Shown here one piece after another: positions 1-13,090 of a DNA stretch of 64,000 nt. The translations under genes were made by a program, and so were the position numbers. Positions within the stretch are counted from its first letter, which is position 1. The number at the start of each line of letters is the position of its first letter. The DNA lies in the NCBI RefSeq assembly GCF_921293095.1, contig NC_060259.1:25737812-25801811 (forward strand), given 5' to 3'. The stretch comes from Ischnura elegans. Lineage: Eukaryota; Arthropoda; Insecta; Odonata; Coenagrionidae. The notes under the pieces are model-generated. The model did no database searches. It had not been told where the DNA came from and was given only the letters and a program-made list of their open reading frames with translations.

Positions 1-740
1 GACCGTGTTCCAATTGGTCGACAATTTCCTTCGAGACTCGAAAGTATCGGGAGAAATCTTTATCTATTGTCTGAAATGGATTTTTTCTATCGCGAAGACG
101 CCTTTCCTCTGCCATCCTCCTTTACTGGTACAAATCCTCCAGCATAGACATGAGTAATCTACTTTTATCGCGGGCAAATAAAAGATAACTCGATTAACTG
201 ATTCAAAGTAGAAAGACGCAAGGAATGCGTTCACCCTAGGTATCGTAAACATACAATAACGTTAACTCTTAAACATATCTAGTCACAAATAAAAATCCGA
301 TAACTTTTATTACACCTCTTTTAACAACAATCAAAATACTCTACACTCAAATAACCAACAAAACACAATAATCATAAAAGTCGTTCCTTATTCCTCTAAT
401 CAACGTATAGCATTCACAATAATTATATATCTCACTAATAATTATATATCTCACTAGCACACACATAATTATATATTTTTAATAATTAGGCTGCCGTTTT
501 GGTTGTTTTTTCTCATAAGGCCTCCGACGGACTTGCCTTTATAATAATGATAATGTATGTATTTTCCATCTATCGGACGTACAAAATATAAGTCACAAGA
601 GGAATTGCCAAAAAATAAATAACACCCCTTACTTCCAATCATAACACATTAAAACATTTGCCATAATTCACTAAAATTCATTATTCGACAAAGATGTCTT
701 CATTATAGCAAGTCAAATATAATAAATGTCTTTCTATTAG
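1..740. other. AT-rich non-coding DNA, no gene seen
   Basis: No convincing coding region or RNA gene is visible. The only structure seen is the short tandem repeat at 418-480, listed separately. The stretch lies immediately upstream of the LINE relic. Confidence 0.5.
418..480. repeat. Short AT-rich tandem repeat, 19-bp unit
   Basis: The unit aataattatatatctcact occurs perfectly twice in a row (418-436 and 437-455). A third, partial unit (ataattatatatttt) follows after a nine-base interruption. It is a simple minisatellite with no sign of function. Confidence 0.75.
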
Positions 741-819
741 CGAGGATGAAGTGGCCGTATTTTCAATTCAAAAGATTTATTTTATTTTTATCCAAAATAA
801 CATATTGTATATGTAAATG

Positions 820-2700
820 GCACTTTATCAATCAACGCCGTAGCCGTCCGCAGATTCCTGAAGCAGTCTCCTACAATGCCAGAAATGCCTTGGGCTCAGA
901 GAGACCTAATCTCTTTCTCAATTCTTTTCCGATTGTGTACAGCCTACTTCCTTCCACAATGTAACCCCTCCTCAGTCCCTCCAACCTCTGTCTAGCGATT
1001 CCCTATCATCCATAAAGACAGATTCCAGGGAAGTTTATAAATTCCTTTGTAAAATACCCCTCCACCGCTCACCCGGTCCTGATGGTCTCAGCTCTAAACT
1101 CATTCGCAACTGCGCCTCTTCCCTTGCACAACCTCTAACCCTTTTGTTTAATCGCTGCTTTTCATTAGGAACCTTCCCTCCTCAATGGAAATGCGCCAAC
1201 GTTATCCCGATACTCAAAGCGGGAAGCAAAGCTGACGTCACAAACTATCGCCCTATATCTTTGCTTCCAATACTTTCTTCCGTCTGTGAGCGCATAATTC
1301 TCAATAGGATTTTCTACTTCACCTCTCCCTTTTTATCCCCCCAGCAGCATGGTTTCCTCCCTGGGAGATCATGCCTAACAAATCTTGCTGTCTTTCAGCA
1401 CCACGCCGTCCCTGCAATAGACAACTCTCGTCAACTTGATGCCATCTTCCTTGACTTCTCCAAAGCTTTCGACACACTCCATCATCAACTCCTCCTTCAC
1501 AAACTAAGCCAGCAATTTGGCATACATGGTAAGTTCCTTAGCCTTCTCTCAAGATTTCTTTCGCACAGAACCCAGCGTGTAATACTCGCAGATGGACCTT
1601 CTTCTTGGTCTCCTGTGACGTCAGGAGTTCCTCAGGGCAGTGTCCTAGGGCCTTATCTTTTCAATTTATATATTAATGATCTTCCGTCCCACCTCCTGTC
1701 CTCCCAAACACACACTCTTCTATATGCGGACGATTGCAAGATCTACAAGGAGATAAAAAACACTTCTGACTGCAGAGATCTCCAAATTGCCCTAAATAAA
1801 GCTTCCCTGTGGTGTGACACTTGGAAATTAAAGCTCAACCCTAAAAAATGCAGCATCATGACTATTGCGTTAAAAACACAACCCATCACTTTCAACTACA
1901 CCATAAATTCATCTCCCTTGACCAGAGTTACGACGATGTAAGGTTTGGGCGTTATAACCGACCCCAAACTAAACTACTCCGACCACATTCAGACTGTAAA
2001 AAAAGAAAGCCATGTCTCTGTTAGGCCTTCTTTACCGCTTCACGGAAATTAAGGATCTCATTGCACTCCACTCCTATTTCTCAACGATTGTCCTTCCCAT
2101 AGTTTTGTATTGCTCCCCAATTTGGTCCATGTCAGCCCCAACTAACCTAAAATCCCTTGATTGCATCCCCCACTTCTTTGCCAAAATAGTTAGGCATAGA
2201 ATCCGTCACTTACGCAATATGTCCTCTGATGCTGTATTGTCTTCTCTTTCCTGGTCTAATCTGCAGAATCTCAGACTTAAAACGGACTTCAACTTTCTAC
2301 ACAATATCTTAAACTCGACTTCTGACAGCCCTGAACTCCTCTCTCAGTTGAATTTTAGAATACCGACTCGTTCCACCCGCTCGCTCTCCCTACTCCATCT
2401 GCCTATTCCCAGAATTGCTCTGACCAAGCGCTCACCTATATATTGCCTCTCCTCCCTCCTAAATTCGCTACCTCCTTCCATAGATCCTTTTTACCTGTCA
2501 CGCAAAAAATTCACCTCACAAGCTTTGACCCATATGTCTGCTAATTGAATGTTTTACTTCCCTACTGGTGAATTCTTTTTGTTTTTATATTGTTATTGTA
2601 TTGTGTCTAATTCATGTATGTCATTGTTAAAAGTTTCACTGTAAATTGGCGTCACGGCTGTATGTGAAATTTACTTAAATAAATAAATTAATTAAAAAAA
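820..2700 (+). mobile_element. 5'-truncated non-LTR retrotransposon (LINE), CR1/Jockey-like
   Basis: This relic carries a recognisable LINE reverse transcriptase and ends in an A/T-rich tail of TAAATAAATAAATT type followed by a run of A at about 2690-2700, as expected for the 3' end of a target-primed insertion. No apurinic endonuclease domain is visible upstream, so the copy is 5'-truncated, which is usual for LINEs. The reading frame is lost between about 900 and 960 (TAA after GAG ACC near 907-909), stopped at 1939-1941, and shifted near 2000. The clade is inferred from the overall look of the RT motifs and tail; CR1, Jockey or a relative are all possible. Confidence 0.85.
961..2548 (+). 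pseudogene. Broken LINE reverse transcriptase ORF
   Basis: The RT domain reads in frame from about 961. Visible motifs in order are SPGPDGLS near 1070-1093, NYRPISLLP near 1240-1270, motif A FLDFSKAFD near 1447-1473, motif B GVPQGSVLGP at 1624-1653, and the catalytic YADD at 1723-1734. The frame is interrupted by TAA at 1939-1941, where the same frame resumes as GLGVITDPKLNYSDHIQTV. A +1 shift then occurs in the A-rich run near 1998-2010, and the C-terminal part (AMSLLGLLYRF and onward) continues in another frame to a TGA at 2546-2548. Catalytic aspartates are retained but the protein cannot be made in one piece. Confidence 0.85.
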
Positions 2701-5620
2701 ACTGGGAATGGTGAACAAATTTAGCATTTTAAATAATTTTATATGGCGTTCTAGGAATTAAACCAAACATAGTTCTAATTACTTTCTATTAAATAGCAAT
2801 GACTTTTTTTCAAAAGTGAAGTGTAAGATCCTCAGAGTATAATAAAATATGTTGCCCAGCTTTAGTAGTAATAGCTGTTGAACAGTATCAGTAAAACATC
2901 GATCGAAAGAGATGATTTCTATAAGCTAATACAATGAAGAGCCTAGAACAGCTTTGGATATAACTGTAACATATACCCATTTCCCTGAATCAAGAGAAAC
3001 CAAATCAAGATTTTGGCATGGGATGTTTCATTCAGCTGAATGTAATTCAAATTTAAGCACCGTTTACAATTTCCTGGGATTTTATTTAATGGTGCTCGTT
3101 GAGTTTTGCCCACATTTAACGTCAAATGGTCAATATTGCACCAGTTTGTAGTATTACTTAGTAGTTGATGTTCCTGCACGAGGTGTGCACAACCAGGAAT
3201 ATACAGCAAGTATAATCCAGGAATACACAAAGGTATATAGCAAGTTGTCTTGTTCAAAATAAGGTGTTAACCGACGTAGGTATATTCTCTCAAAAAGTTT
3301 CATGAATCAAAGAAGCAAGAAAATGGGGATGATTCTTAAGATTATTATGTTCCCCTATATTTTTGTACAAAAGACATATTTTTGCGAGTTTTTAACCAGG
3401 AAAAATTCCCTCGTCTAGCGTAAGTTTTTAGGTTCCTTTTTTGTTTTTTAACACATGATAACAATTATCATTCAGATAGTTGAACTGAGTCATCAATGAG
3501 CCATTATTTTCTATTATTACTGTGAAGTAGTGTTTTTCTTTGTAATAGCTGAAATAGCGCAGCCTAATAAAAATGAAAACTTAAAGTAAACCTTTTTGAA
3601 GGCCTCGTCAAAAATATTATCATTAAAGATACCATTCCAGTTTTTATATTTTAATCAAAAAGTAGACGTTAAATATATTATAATCGGTTAAAAACTACCT
3701 CTGCCGAGATAAATTGACTGACTTTTTGGCGGAATTGATTTGAGCTTGCCTATCAAATTATAGCTATCAGTGAGTCCCAAGCGAATTGCGTGGGCATTTA
3801 TGATCTATATATCAATATTGATGCTATCAATTCAAGTGAACAAGTTTGAGGTGATCCTGGTTAACTTCGAGAATGAAGGGGCTTTACTATAAAAGTACAA
3901 AATGTTCATCAGTCGACATCCTCTACCATTAATAGATGTCACGTCACAATTAAATTTTCCAGTCAGAAATACTGTATCCTGATTTCTGAACATTTTCTTC
4001 ATGGTTAGAACAAACTTTTTCAGAAATATATTAAAATCATGTAATCATCATCTGCTGGCCGGTAGGGCGGTAAGTCCACTATCCATTGCTACCACTATTT
4101 ATCTTCCGATACGTATACATTGTATTGTAAACAGGTGAAATACTTTATATTTAGCGATTTTTTATTGCGTTTTTTTTAAATTTCTCGCTCCTAATAATTG
4201 AATCTCCTCTCAATTTTCCTCAATGGCACTATTTGCGTAATACATCCCCTCCACGGGCAGAGCTCCCCCCCCTACGTTACCGCGATGACGCTATCGCTTA
4301 TTCCAATCTCTCTCTGCTCTCAAATTATCCACCCAGCCATTAATGTAGACCTCTTTCCTCGTTCACCCTAATAGTAGTCTAAACCTCCAGCTATACTCGT
4401 TCAGTCTTCGCTAATTATCCTGTCTTGTGTACATTTCATCGGGACCCAAGTTTATTTCTTTGTCATGTTCATCATCATTTCACGCCTATTCAGTTATTCT
4501 CTTTTACATCCTTCATCAGATTCCTGTTTATTACGTACTCAATTCTTTTCTTGTCCATTCTTGGCGTCCACTTGCTTTCGACAATTCTCTTCGTTTGTCT
4601 GCCATGACGCATCACGTGATCAGGTAAATTGTTCGCATTTCTCTTTAAAATTTTCAAGATCCTTCTCCCACACTCTTCCGAGGGATTTCTAAATATATAT
4701 AACGTTTAAATTACTTAACTGGAATATTTAATACCAGAGAATAATATTATTCGCCGGTTCCAGAAGCTGCAAATGGATTATTTCTCATTATTTTTATGCT
4801 GTTCTTTGCTTATAATATTATGTTTCGGCCCCAAATCGAATACTTTTACGCCGAACTTGATGGAGCCCAGCATTCATATCCGCTTGCTATTTTAAAACTT
4901 TGTATGACGAAATATTTTTGAGTAACTTGGAAAACAAAAATCGCTCAATTTGGAGAAAAAATGAAATAAATGCAATGAAAAGAAACGGCAATGAAAATTA
5001 ACGTGTACGAAGAAACAATCAAACTAATAATTGCACGAATAGCAGTAAGTTCGTAACATACATAGGGACTGGACGGAAATACTCGAGAGAAACAAAAGGA
5101 AACGTGAAATTTCACTTATAAATTTTAACCGCCACATAACCGGGATTTTCATGCTTTGTGAATTTTTTTTTCATTTTCATCACGCAAATATTTCACAAAA
5201 TTTACCCTGAGAAAGTTCGATTTGGTAAAAATTACAACCTAATGATGGGATGCACGAATATGATTTCCCTAATGATCCGCCGGATTCCGTCAGAAATGAC
5301 TTCCTATCTAGTTATTAATACGGGAATCAATTCGAAAAAGTGCTGATTTAGCATCGCGTTTAAGCTGAGTATGATAAAGAGACAAAACTATTGAAAACTA
5401 TTACACTCATCGAAAATGTCAGCACGTTGCGATTGTCTCACCCGGCAGGAAACCCGAGCGAAATTAATTCATTCTGAGGTGGCCTGAATACCTTCCTGAT
5501 GCACGTGGTGAATTTTAGCCTATATCCATAGTCATTACGATTCGCTAATCTAAGTTGAAATAACCACGGATAGTTATCGAAAGTATCTCAATGTTTTAAA
5601 TTCAGTGATATTGCTGCAAA
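2701..5620. other. AT-rich non-coding DNA, no gene seen
   Basis: Open frames here are short, low-complexity or overlap one another on both strands (for example three overlapping frames at 4425-4692 in a pyrimidine-rich stretch). I see no domain, no splice-flanked coding exon and no clear mobile element. Confidence 0.5.
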
Positions 5621-5624
5621 CTAC

Positions 5625-5975
5625 GGTGCGATTCTATCAAAATTTGAATAAAAACTCGTGAAAATTAGCCATGCGGTCATTTGATACAATATGAAAATGA
5701 AATTACGGTCATTTGCATAGGGGTTATTTGATAAATGTGAAAAATAAAGCGGCGAAATTTGTTTAGTGAGTACTTAATAAGTGATAATCAGTTTTTAACT
5801 TAGTGCTAATGCTGTTAACGACGATGCACTTAAATCAAAATGTGAAAAAAATCGCTAACATTAGCCTTACGGTTATTTGAAAAATTGAAATACAAATGAC
5901 ATGCAGATCCGAAGGGGTTGTATGGCAAATTTGAAAAATAAAACTCCAAAATTTATCTGGAGGGTAATTTGATAT
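5625..5975. repeat. Degenerate tandem duplication, period about 195 bp
   Basis: Two neighbouring blocks, about 5630-5760 and 5823-5960, share the same order of words: atcaaaatttg / atcaaaatgtg, then aaattagcc / acattagcc, cggtcatttga / cggttatttga, a toggled gggtta / gggttg, and tgaaaaataaa in both. The blocks are diverged, so the duplication is old. No coding function is evident. Confidence 0.55.
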
Positions 5976-8110
5976 AACTTGAGAAACAAAGTCCTTGGCA
6001 GGAAGTAAGCTTGATCTGGAGGAGGCTGATTCTGAGCCTTGTATGGTGTCAAACACCGCGTGGTACCGAGTCCTAGGCACTTAGGAAAGAGGATGAAAAT
6101 AGATCGAATGCATGTAAGACGTGCTTGTGGAGGAAAATGAAGGTGATGTGGGCGGACGGGGCAGCGTTGGGAGGGGCGCTGGTCATGCTGGAAGACTTGG
6201 TGGATTAGGCGGCAGCCTTAGAGGGGAGGGGGGCGATGGCATGTGTCTACAAAGAGAGTAAGCAGGGAAAGTTGCGAAAAATAGTGCTCGGCGGGAGAAA
6301 AATTAGTGGTCGACCTGAAGATGTAAACAAAATGCTAAAGTCTTCGCTATGTGGATATAAATAATTTCATTTATCCATCTCTGCGGTATCCCAGTGCACC
6401 ATTTTTGGCACCATCCATTCGTTTAACCCATTATAACCTAATTATGCTTCTAAGCAACATCAAAAATGTATACATTTTCATCTCTATTCAGGAAAGATAT
6501 AAAATACGTGTTCTTTTGTGCTGTTAAGTTTATTAGCGAAACATGTAGCTGCCACAATAATTATGATTGAGTGGAAAATTTTCATTTTTTTGAATGAGAA
6601 GTCTTGAAATTTAATATCTCCCAGAAGCAGCTGTGGGTTAGAGAGGGTTAAGTCGTTGTTCCTCACATCTTTTTCATGAACAGCAAGTGATATGTTCGTT
6701 TCGCTTTTCGTATATGAAATTCACATCAAAGGATGCTATGCCTTAATATTTGCATTCTTTTCCCAATATTTTCTACATATTTATAGCTGTATTCTCGCTC
6801 TGACTGTAGGAGTTACCTCCTTCTCTGATACCTTCAAGGTGATGCATGCACATCTCCCGACTTATTGCCATTAGCGGGCATTAAAAAAAGGATTATGTGG
6901 AAAAATGATTATGTGACAAATGCAATTAGAACGGGAACGCTTTGAAATGTTAAAAAAAATTGTGGGGAAGATCAGAAGACAACAAATATTTAAAATTATC
7001 CTCTTCATCGCTGCGTCGTCTGCAAAAGGCCTACTCCTCGTGTTCTTCGAAGATACGAATTATTTACCCAGTTTCCTATTTTTTATAAGCATAAAATAAA
7101 CCGCCTCACCTCTTGTCGCTCTTCATTTCGCAGTTCATAATCCTGCATGAATTTTAATTCCTTTCCTGAGGTATACTAAGTACCTCGACTTCAGCTATAT
7201 GGGCTTCATAATTCATATATTCATGTAGCAGATTGGAGCTAGACTATATTTATTCTATGACATCTCCTCACTTTATGCACCAGGTCAGGTAGCCTTCAAT
7301 TTAAAGCCATAGTGTCTTCCAGCTCCTTGACGAAATGTTTTTGCAATGGAGGCATGACCTCATAAGAAGTTCTTATCCTTAATCCAAATTTCATTTAATC
7401 ATAAGATTCTGATTTTGTTGCTGAAGGATGGTGTGGCAGGACATCGTTAGGGGATTCCACAAGCGTAGATATTATATATGATGGCTAAGGGTCTACATTC
7501 ACACAGGCTTTTCATTGTTCATCATTCAGCTACCCCATTTTGCGTAAATATATCACAAAAGATGGCAAATTATCAAATAAGAATGCCTGTAACTTTTGAT
7601 TTCATAAAAAAACCTCCGGGATCTTATAACAGCGGAAAACATTGATTGTTGATTAGCTAACCATATTCATACATAAAAGGAGGACTCAAACCATTCAAAG
7701 AGTTTGCAAGAAACGTTAAATGCAATTTTAATGACAAAATTAACGGGTAAACTGTGCATACTTACCGGAGTCAGTTGTAATCATATTTTTTTAACTGAAG
7801 ACACATTTATTCGATACTAGCATTCCAAAAATACATAATTAGTCTTAAAATTAGTAATAGACAGTTCTAGCTATTGTAATGCAAGTATCAGCATCAGAAA
7901 TAGTAACATTTCAATACTTTTTCATTAGTTTCTGTTCATGTAAACGTTATAAATAAAATGCGAGTCCTTCTGAACCACTGGCTCGGCATGACATAGGGAG
8001 GAATTGAGTTTATAAGTCTTTAAATATTTGAACGAATTCCTTCAAACCTTAATAATGGGTAATATGGTCAAGAGTAGTAAAAATAAAGCATATTATATTT
8101 GCTAAAAACG
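5976..8110. other. Non-coding DNA, no gene seen
   Basis: This stretch contains a G-rich segment around 6120-6300 and otherwise AT-rich sequence. No domain-bearing frame, RNA gene or clear repeat family was recognised. Confidence 0.45.
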
Positions 8111-8114
8111 CTCT

Positions 8115-8381
8115 AAACTTTCCCGCCACAGCATTTGTATAGTCATAGTTGGATACAATATGGCGGTTAACGTATTGGCGCGGAAGGCGTGGTGACGGAA
8201 CCTATCCTTGCATTAATTGGACGCAGCTCCCCTCGTGGGTATTCTGTAAACTAAAATCTATTTCACTTGGAATATGACGTACGCTGTGAGTTTTCCGAGA
8301 GTGATTCTGTGATTGTCAGTGGATTACGTGTTTAAGGATCGTTGTTTTTGGATTGCTGCTGTTTATGCCTGTATTATATCG
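8115..8381 (+). promoter_or_regulatory. Promoter-like patch with possible non-coding first exon
   Basis: Within otherwise AT-rich DNA this patch holds an E2F-like TTTCCCGCCA (8119-8128), a YY1/Pho-like ACAATATGGCGG (8155-8166), the CpG-containing word ATTGGCGCGGAA and a CRE-like TGACGTAC near 8275. A consensus-like 5' splice site, TCG|GTATGT, occurs at 8381/8382. Together they could be a TATA-less promoter and a short first exon. The next + strand acceptor with a recognisable gene is 33 kb away at 41378 (Tab2), so linkage to Tab2 is only an inference. Confidence 0.3.
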
Positions 8382-8389
8382 GTATGTAT

Positions 8390-11300
8390 TTTCCTATTCC
8401 ATTTTTATATTTAAAATTGGTGAACGTGCATTGTCGCTTTCTTTTTATGTCCGTGACAGATACGTCTAATTTGTGTGGCTTTAGTATTTTCAATGGTTAT
8501 TGTTGCTACGTAAATGCCTCAGAGGATTTGTTTTTGTTATCAATTACTGGGTACAATATGATGTTTACTTCTCATCGTCAATTATTTCCTGTCAAGTCCA
8601 CGGTTGTGAAGTCACTAAGATGGGTGAAAAGCCTCGAACAGTTGTTGAGTCGTTTCAGCTGCAATATTTGGAAGTGTAAGAAATGGCAGCAAAGAAAGTA
8701 TGTTTCAAACCAGTTTTTTGCCCCTTTATACTGTTATTCACTTGGTCATATGACTTCTTGACGTGTAATTTATCATGTTATTTACTTTTCACATATCATG
8801 GTTGTTACAGCATCGTTGTTGTGTCATTTAATCACTTTGTTGTTTATTTTTGCAAATTATATTTGAAATAGTGAGCTCCTACATTCACAAATAAAAAATT
8901 TGATCAAGAGATAAGATAATATTGAAGAGTAATGATGTGTTCTGTCCAGTTCTTAATACAGCCCACGATTGTTGTGTAGTACATATTTTAAATACTGTTT
9001 TACTGCCTCCAGAACATTATTTGGAGGCTAAAAGTAGTACTCGAGAAGTGCTTGTGCCAAATGATTTTGAAATGTTCTTGTGGATTCACAAAAATCCCGT
9101 GAATTAAAAAAGAAGTCATTACCGTGTTTCTGTCTAAGGGCTAGGACACAGTCGTTTACTCAGACTCTTGCGTAGTTTATTGATAAATTATCCATCGTTG
9201 TGAGTCAATATCTTTCCTTTACTGTCTTTCCCCTCGTAGCCTTTTGTAGCGTGGATCATATTACAGAAGGTAAAGTGAAACAATGTAGTTGCTGTTGAAT
9301 TCATCTGTCTCAAGCCGTTCACGATATTTTATAGGGGGTGAGGTATTCATTTAACTGTCGAAAAGATTGCAGTATTGTGATGCCGTTGCTTTACGTAATA
9401 TACACTCTTGTGGGAGGATTCTGGCTTGCTAGGTTACCATTTTTATCTTTGGAATCCTAGCCAAGTGAGGGGGACTCCCACGCATGCGTATTCAGTGTAA
9501 AAACGGAAGGATAGACCCTAGACTGAGTGTGAAATACTTTTTCAGTTTAGTGTAGGGATTGGCAATGGCACTCGAGTGTTCGTTGCGCATTGGAATAACA
9601 TTCTGTATTGGTTGACCTAATGCACCCAGCCTTTTAGTTTTTACTTGTGGTATATTTATTGCTTTATTCTTGCGGGAAAAAACATTTGAATACGTGACAC
9701 CAATGAATTTCGTGATGGAAATATGTTTCATTGAGGCAAATCTTTTGTCTCGGGGATCAATCGTTGTCGTGGCACCGATGTTTTGTTCCATCGTTTAATT
9801 TTATTTTGGGCCGTTTTTGTACTTGGACTTGGTGGCACGGGACAAATATTTCGTCCGATGTCCTAGATGCTTTAGTTTGGCACCCGGGTGGTGCTGAGAG
9901 CCACCCGCCGGGTGCGATTTTTCTGAGCGTCCGAGTTATCTGGGGCGCCAGTTCCCTTCCGTCTGCTCGTGGTATCATGAGACTCTTCGTTCAATGATGA
10001 GATTCCTCTGCCACCCGTCGGCACAGGAACATCATCCTTTCTATTGTTGACAATGATGACTTAATGTTAATCAGGAAATTCTTGAGCACAATATTGTTCA
10101 ATGCATGCCGTGATACCGAGTCTTTGAATGGAATTTAGGGTGTAAGTAGGAGTAAGTATGGAATTTTTGACTGATTTTCATAAATTTGGACTGATATACG
10201 GACTGATAATTAGGATCTGAATTCAGCCCTAAAGTTCCTGGATTTTGTGTGTGTTCATTCAATCGAATGCTTAGTTATGCTCTTGGAAAAAAATCAAAGT
10301 GAAATGAAAGTGAAAATTGAAAAGAAATTTTATGTAATTCAATGACTACCCGATTTTTTTTATCGTCAGTCCTGTTTATATTGTTTTATGAAATTAATGA
10401 TGTTAATGGGATTAAGGCTCAATGCGTGGAACTCTACGACCGTTGCTTTATTTAATCAACTTTTGTAGTGTGGCATACTTTATAATCTGTGCGTATATAG
10501 TATTGTGTGTTATACGGGTTACGACTTCCCCTATTTCAGTCATTTTCAAATGTTTGTGTACCTTCAAAAGCGGCTTACTTTGGTGCGTTTTATGTGTATA
10601 TTTGTGGCTGTTTGTTTCATCCCGTGATATTGCATCGAACGGTCCATGTCTGTGTGAAGTTTAAATTAGAGCTTTTAATTCATAGATAGCCGGAGGTAAG
10701 AAGTAATGAATAGGGAGTTACTTGAAGTGTGTTTACCGTTAACGTCTGTGCTCAAGATATCGAAAAGTCTTAGTGCATTGTGCATAGCTGTTCATACCCG
10801 AACTCCTAAATTTCATAGCTCTTTGAAAGCTCTAGTCCTAACTCACAGTATAAAATTCACAGTTGTGACTGAACGCTAACTGTAAGCAATTGTGAGAAGC
10901 CTTCGTATATTTTCGCCCACATGGTCGAAAGTGGAATAGTGGCTGTCATCATCTTTCACACCGTCACGTCGTATTTACCTTACAATGTAGTGCGGTTGTC
11001 AGGGAGCATTTGTGTGTTTTTTTCAATTTTATGGCTTTTACGGGAAAACACTATGAATGTGAATCAGGGTAGTATTTAGATAAATTCCACTATATTCAAT
11101 TTCACCTGACTTTTATGTTGGTATTTAAATATTTTACAGGTCATTCCATTTTTGTCAATTCTATCGATGCTGCGGGAAGCATCTGCATACTAGAAGCGGT
11201 AAGGAGGCATTGATTGTGTGATTCTCATTGGATTCACCCTTGTAACAGTACAGCCTCACAGCTGTGGTATATTAGACTACCTATGGGTAATTTTTGGGAG

Positions 11301-12890
11301 ACCATGTTCAATTTCTCATTTGTTGGTCTGGTAGGTCCTGAGTTTTGGTTTACACCTCAGGGCCTTAATGGAGTAGGCATGTCCAGTGTTATTTGTGGTG
11401 GTACTCCTTTCTGGAGATTCTGAATGACTCAAAATGCTATAAGGGCACTCAGCGTCACCACTACCTGTTAGCTTACGCAGCGTGATGAGGCAGCCCTTTT
11501 CACTTTATTTAGATTATCGGCCTCCAGGATCAAACCACATCTTGGCAGTTCCCTGGCTCGCGTTGCGAAGCGGGACTCCCGTAAACATGCCACAAATCTG
11601 GAGCTGCTGCGCTGCGTGATGTTCTTACTTCGCGAAAAGGAGGACAAATTAAATGCTAAATATAAGGATTTTTAATTTGTGTGATTTGGTTATGAATGTG
11701 TAACGTTTTCAATCATCATCACTGCTAAATCACATCAATCCTAAATTTGGTTTGACCCAGCTCTCCACTCAATTCTCCAATAACCTTATCCTTCACCGTC
11801 TAAGTATTCTTTTCTATCACTTCTTTATTTACCTGCTCCTATTTATTTTATTCAAGGTCTTCCTTTTACATTCTCTCCGTCCCCAAGTCCCTCGATGATT
11901 TTGTACCGATTTGGTTGTTCAGCCTTCCTGTTAAGGTTATCATAAGGCTTCAGTTCTATCATAATCTTCTTAGGAATTCGTCATTACTTACTCGGTCGAT
12001 CCATTTGATTTTTATCATTCTTCTGTAGCTCCACATTTCGAATTCTCACTCAGCTATATTTGTGATCCCGCTTCCGAAATCCTTGACTGAATAGTTTTAT
12101 ATGCATTAGAAATATATGAATAAGGATGCTGTCTCACGCCGAGAAGGATTCATTGCCGTTGCTTGTATATTTTAGCCTTGGATATTATTGAATATGTACC
12201 CATTTTATCGCGCAAGATTTCGGAATATGGACGGTAATTTGTATGCGGGAAGGGGTGGATTAAGAATATGCATTCTCAGTCAAGGAAATCTGGATTTGAT
12301 GCTGAAGCTAGTATATTTAGATTAGATCATTGAGTGAATTGCTATTCATTTCTGAGTTTTAGTGTGGATGTTATTCCTTTGCCACTGGATCACCCGTGCT
12401 GGCCTCCACCATTGCAATATTTCTACTGTCCAGTTTGAAGAACGAATCTTGCGTGTTGCTGATCTAGTCGCGAACGTGATGGAAAGTTGTATTTCAAAGC
12501 ATATCCATTTTGCTGTAAATTTTGCTATGCGTGCGATTATTCGTGACGCAGAATGTCGCAGTATGTTAGGTTTACATTTTAGTCTTTTAAATCACCTCAG
12601 AAAGCGTTGTAACAAACGGTTATTTTACCTTGTCAGGGTAAATTCGTGTGTTACAGGCTTTTTTCCTATTTTTCTATGCCGACATTCTTAGTGGTGGAAA
12701 TTTGCCTAATAATTGGAAGTCCAAAAGAAGAGGATTTAAGTTCCTTCCTTGTCAGAGGACACTGATATTTTTGGGCTACTGGGTTGTGTCGTAGAAACAC
12801 CTATAAAAAATTTTCCTATTTAGTAAAGAGTAACTGGGTACTGAGTGGACCGTAAAGTGGCATTAATTCTTTTTAACCTATCCCGATCTT
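8390..12890. other. Non-coding DNA, no gene seen
   Basis: Open frames of 60-140 codons exist but show no domain, biased composition or conserved motif. The segment at 9730-9995 is locally GC-rich and open on both strands, a common artefact of composition. A GC-rich hairpin sits at 9880-9915. Confidence 0.45.
9880..9915. repeat. Short GC-rich inverted repeat
   Basis: GCACCCGG (9880-9887) pairs with CCGGGTGC (9908-9915), and an inner GTGG pairs with CCAC across a short loop. It forms a compact hairpin within a locally CpG-rich segment. No role can be assigned. Confidence 0.45.
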
Positions 12891-13090
12891 TTCTTAGAAT
12901 CGGTAAGGAAGGTACTTCTAGGAAAGCACCCTGATCGACGGATAGGATGTTAGCCCGTTAGGAATTAAGTTCGTTTTTTTTCGCTTCTCATTCAGGAGCA
13001 GGTGGATGCCGACGCCGAGTTTCTCACCAACCTTCCTACTTTTATACGGCGTAAATGATCCTAGCTGTCGATTGCCTCTCCTAAATATGT
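12890..13090 (+). mobile_element. SINE fragment, family 1 (body only)
   Basis: The order of words gacggataggatgttagcc, gagcaggtggatgccgacgc, cgagtttctcaccaaccttcc and ggcgtaaatgatcct matches the body of the SINE copy at 52704-52995 and the minus-strand copy at 51418-51660. The tRNA-like head with its B box is not evident here, so the copy is partial or badly diverged. Confidence 0.6.

Noticed and set aside
4425..4692. Three overlapping + strand frames
   Set aside because: Pyrimidine-rich DNA read in all three frames; none has a domain.
8342..8761. 139-codon + strand frame, Cys/Tyr/Phe-rich
   Set aside because: Composition of T-rich DNA, no signal or domain pattern I could support, and it starts within a possible donor region.
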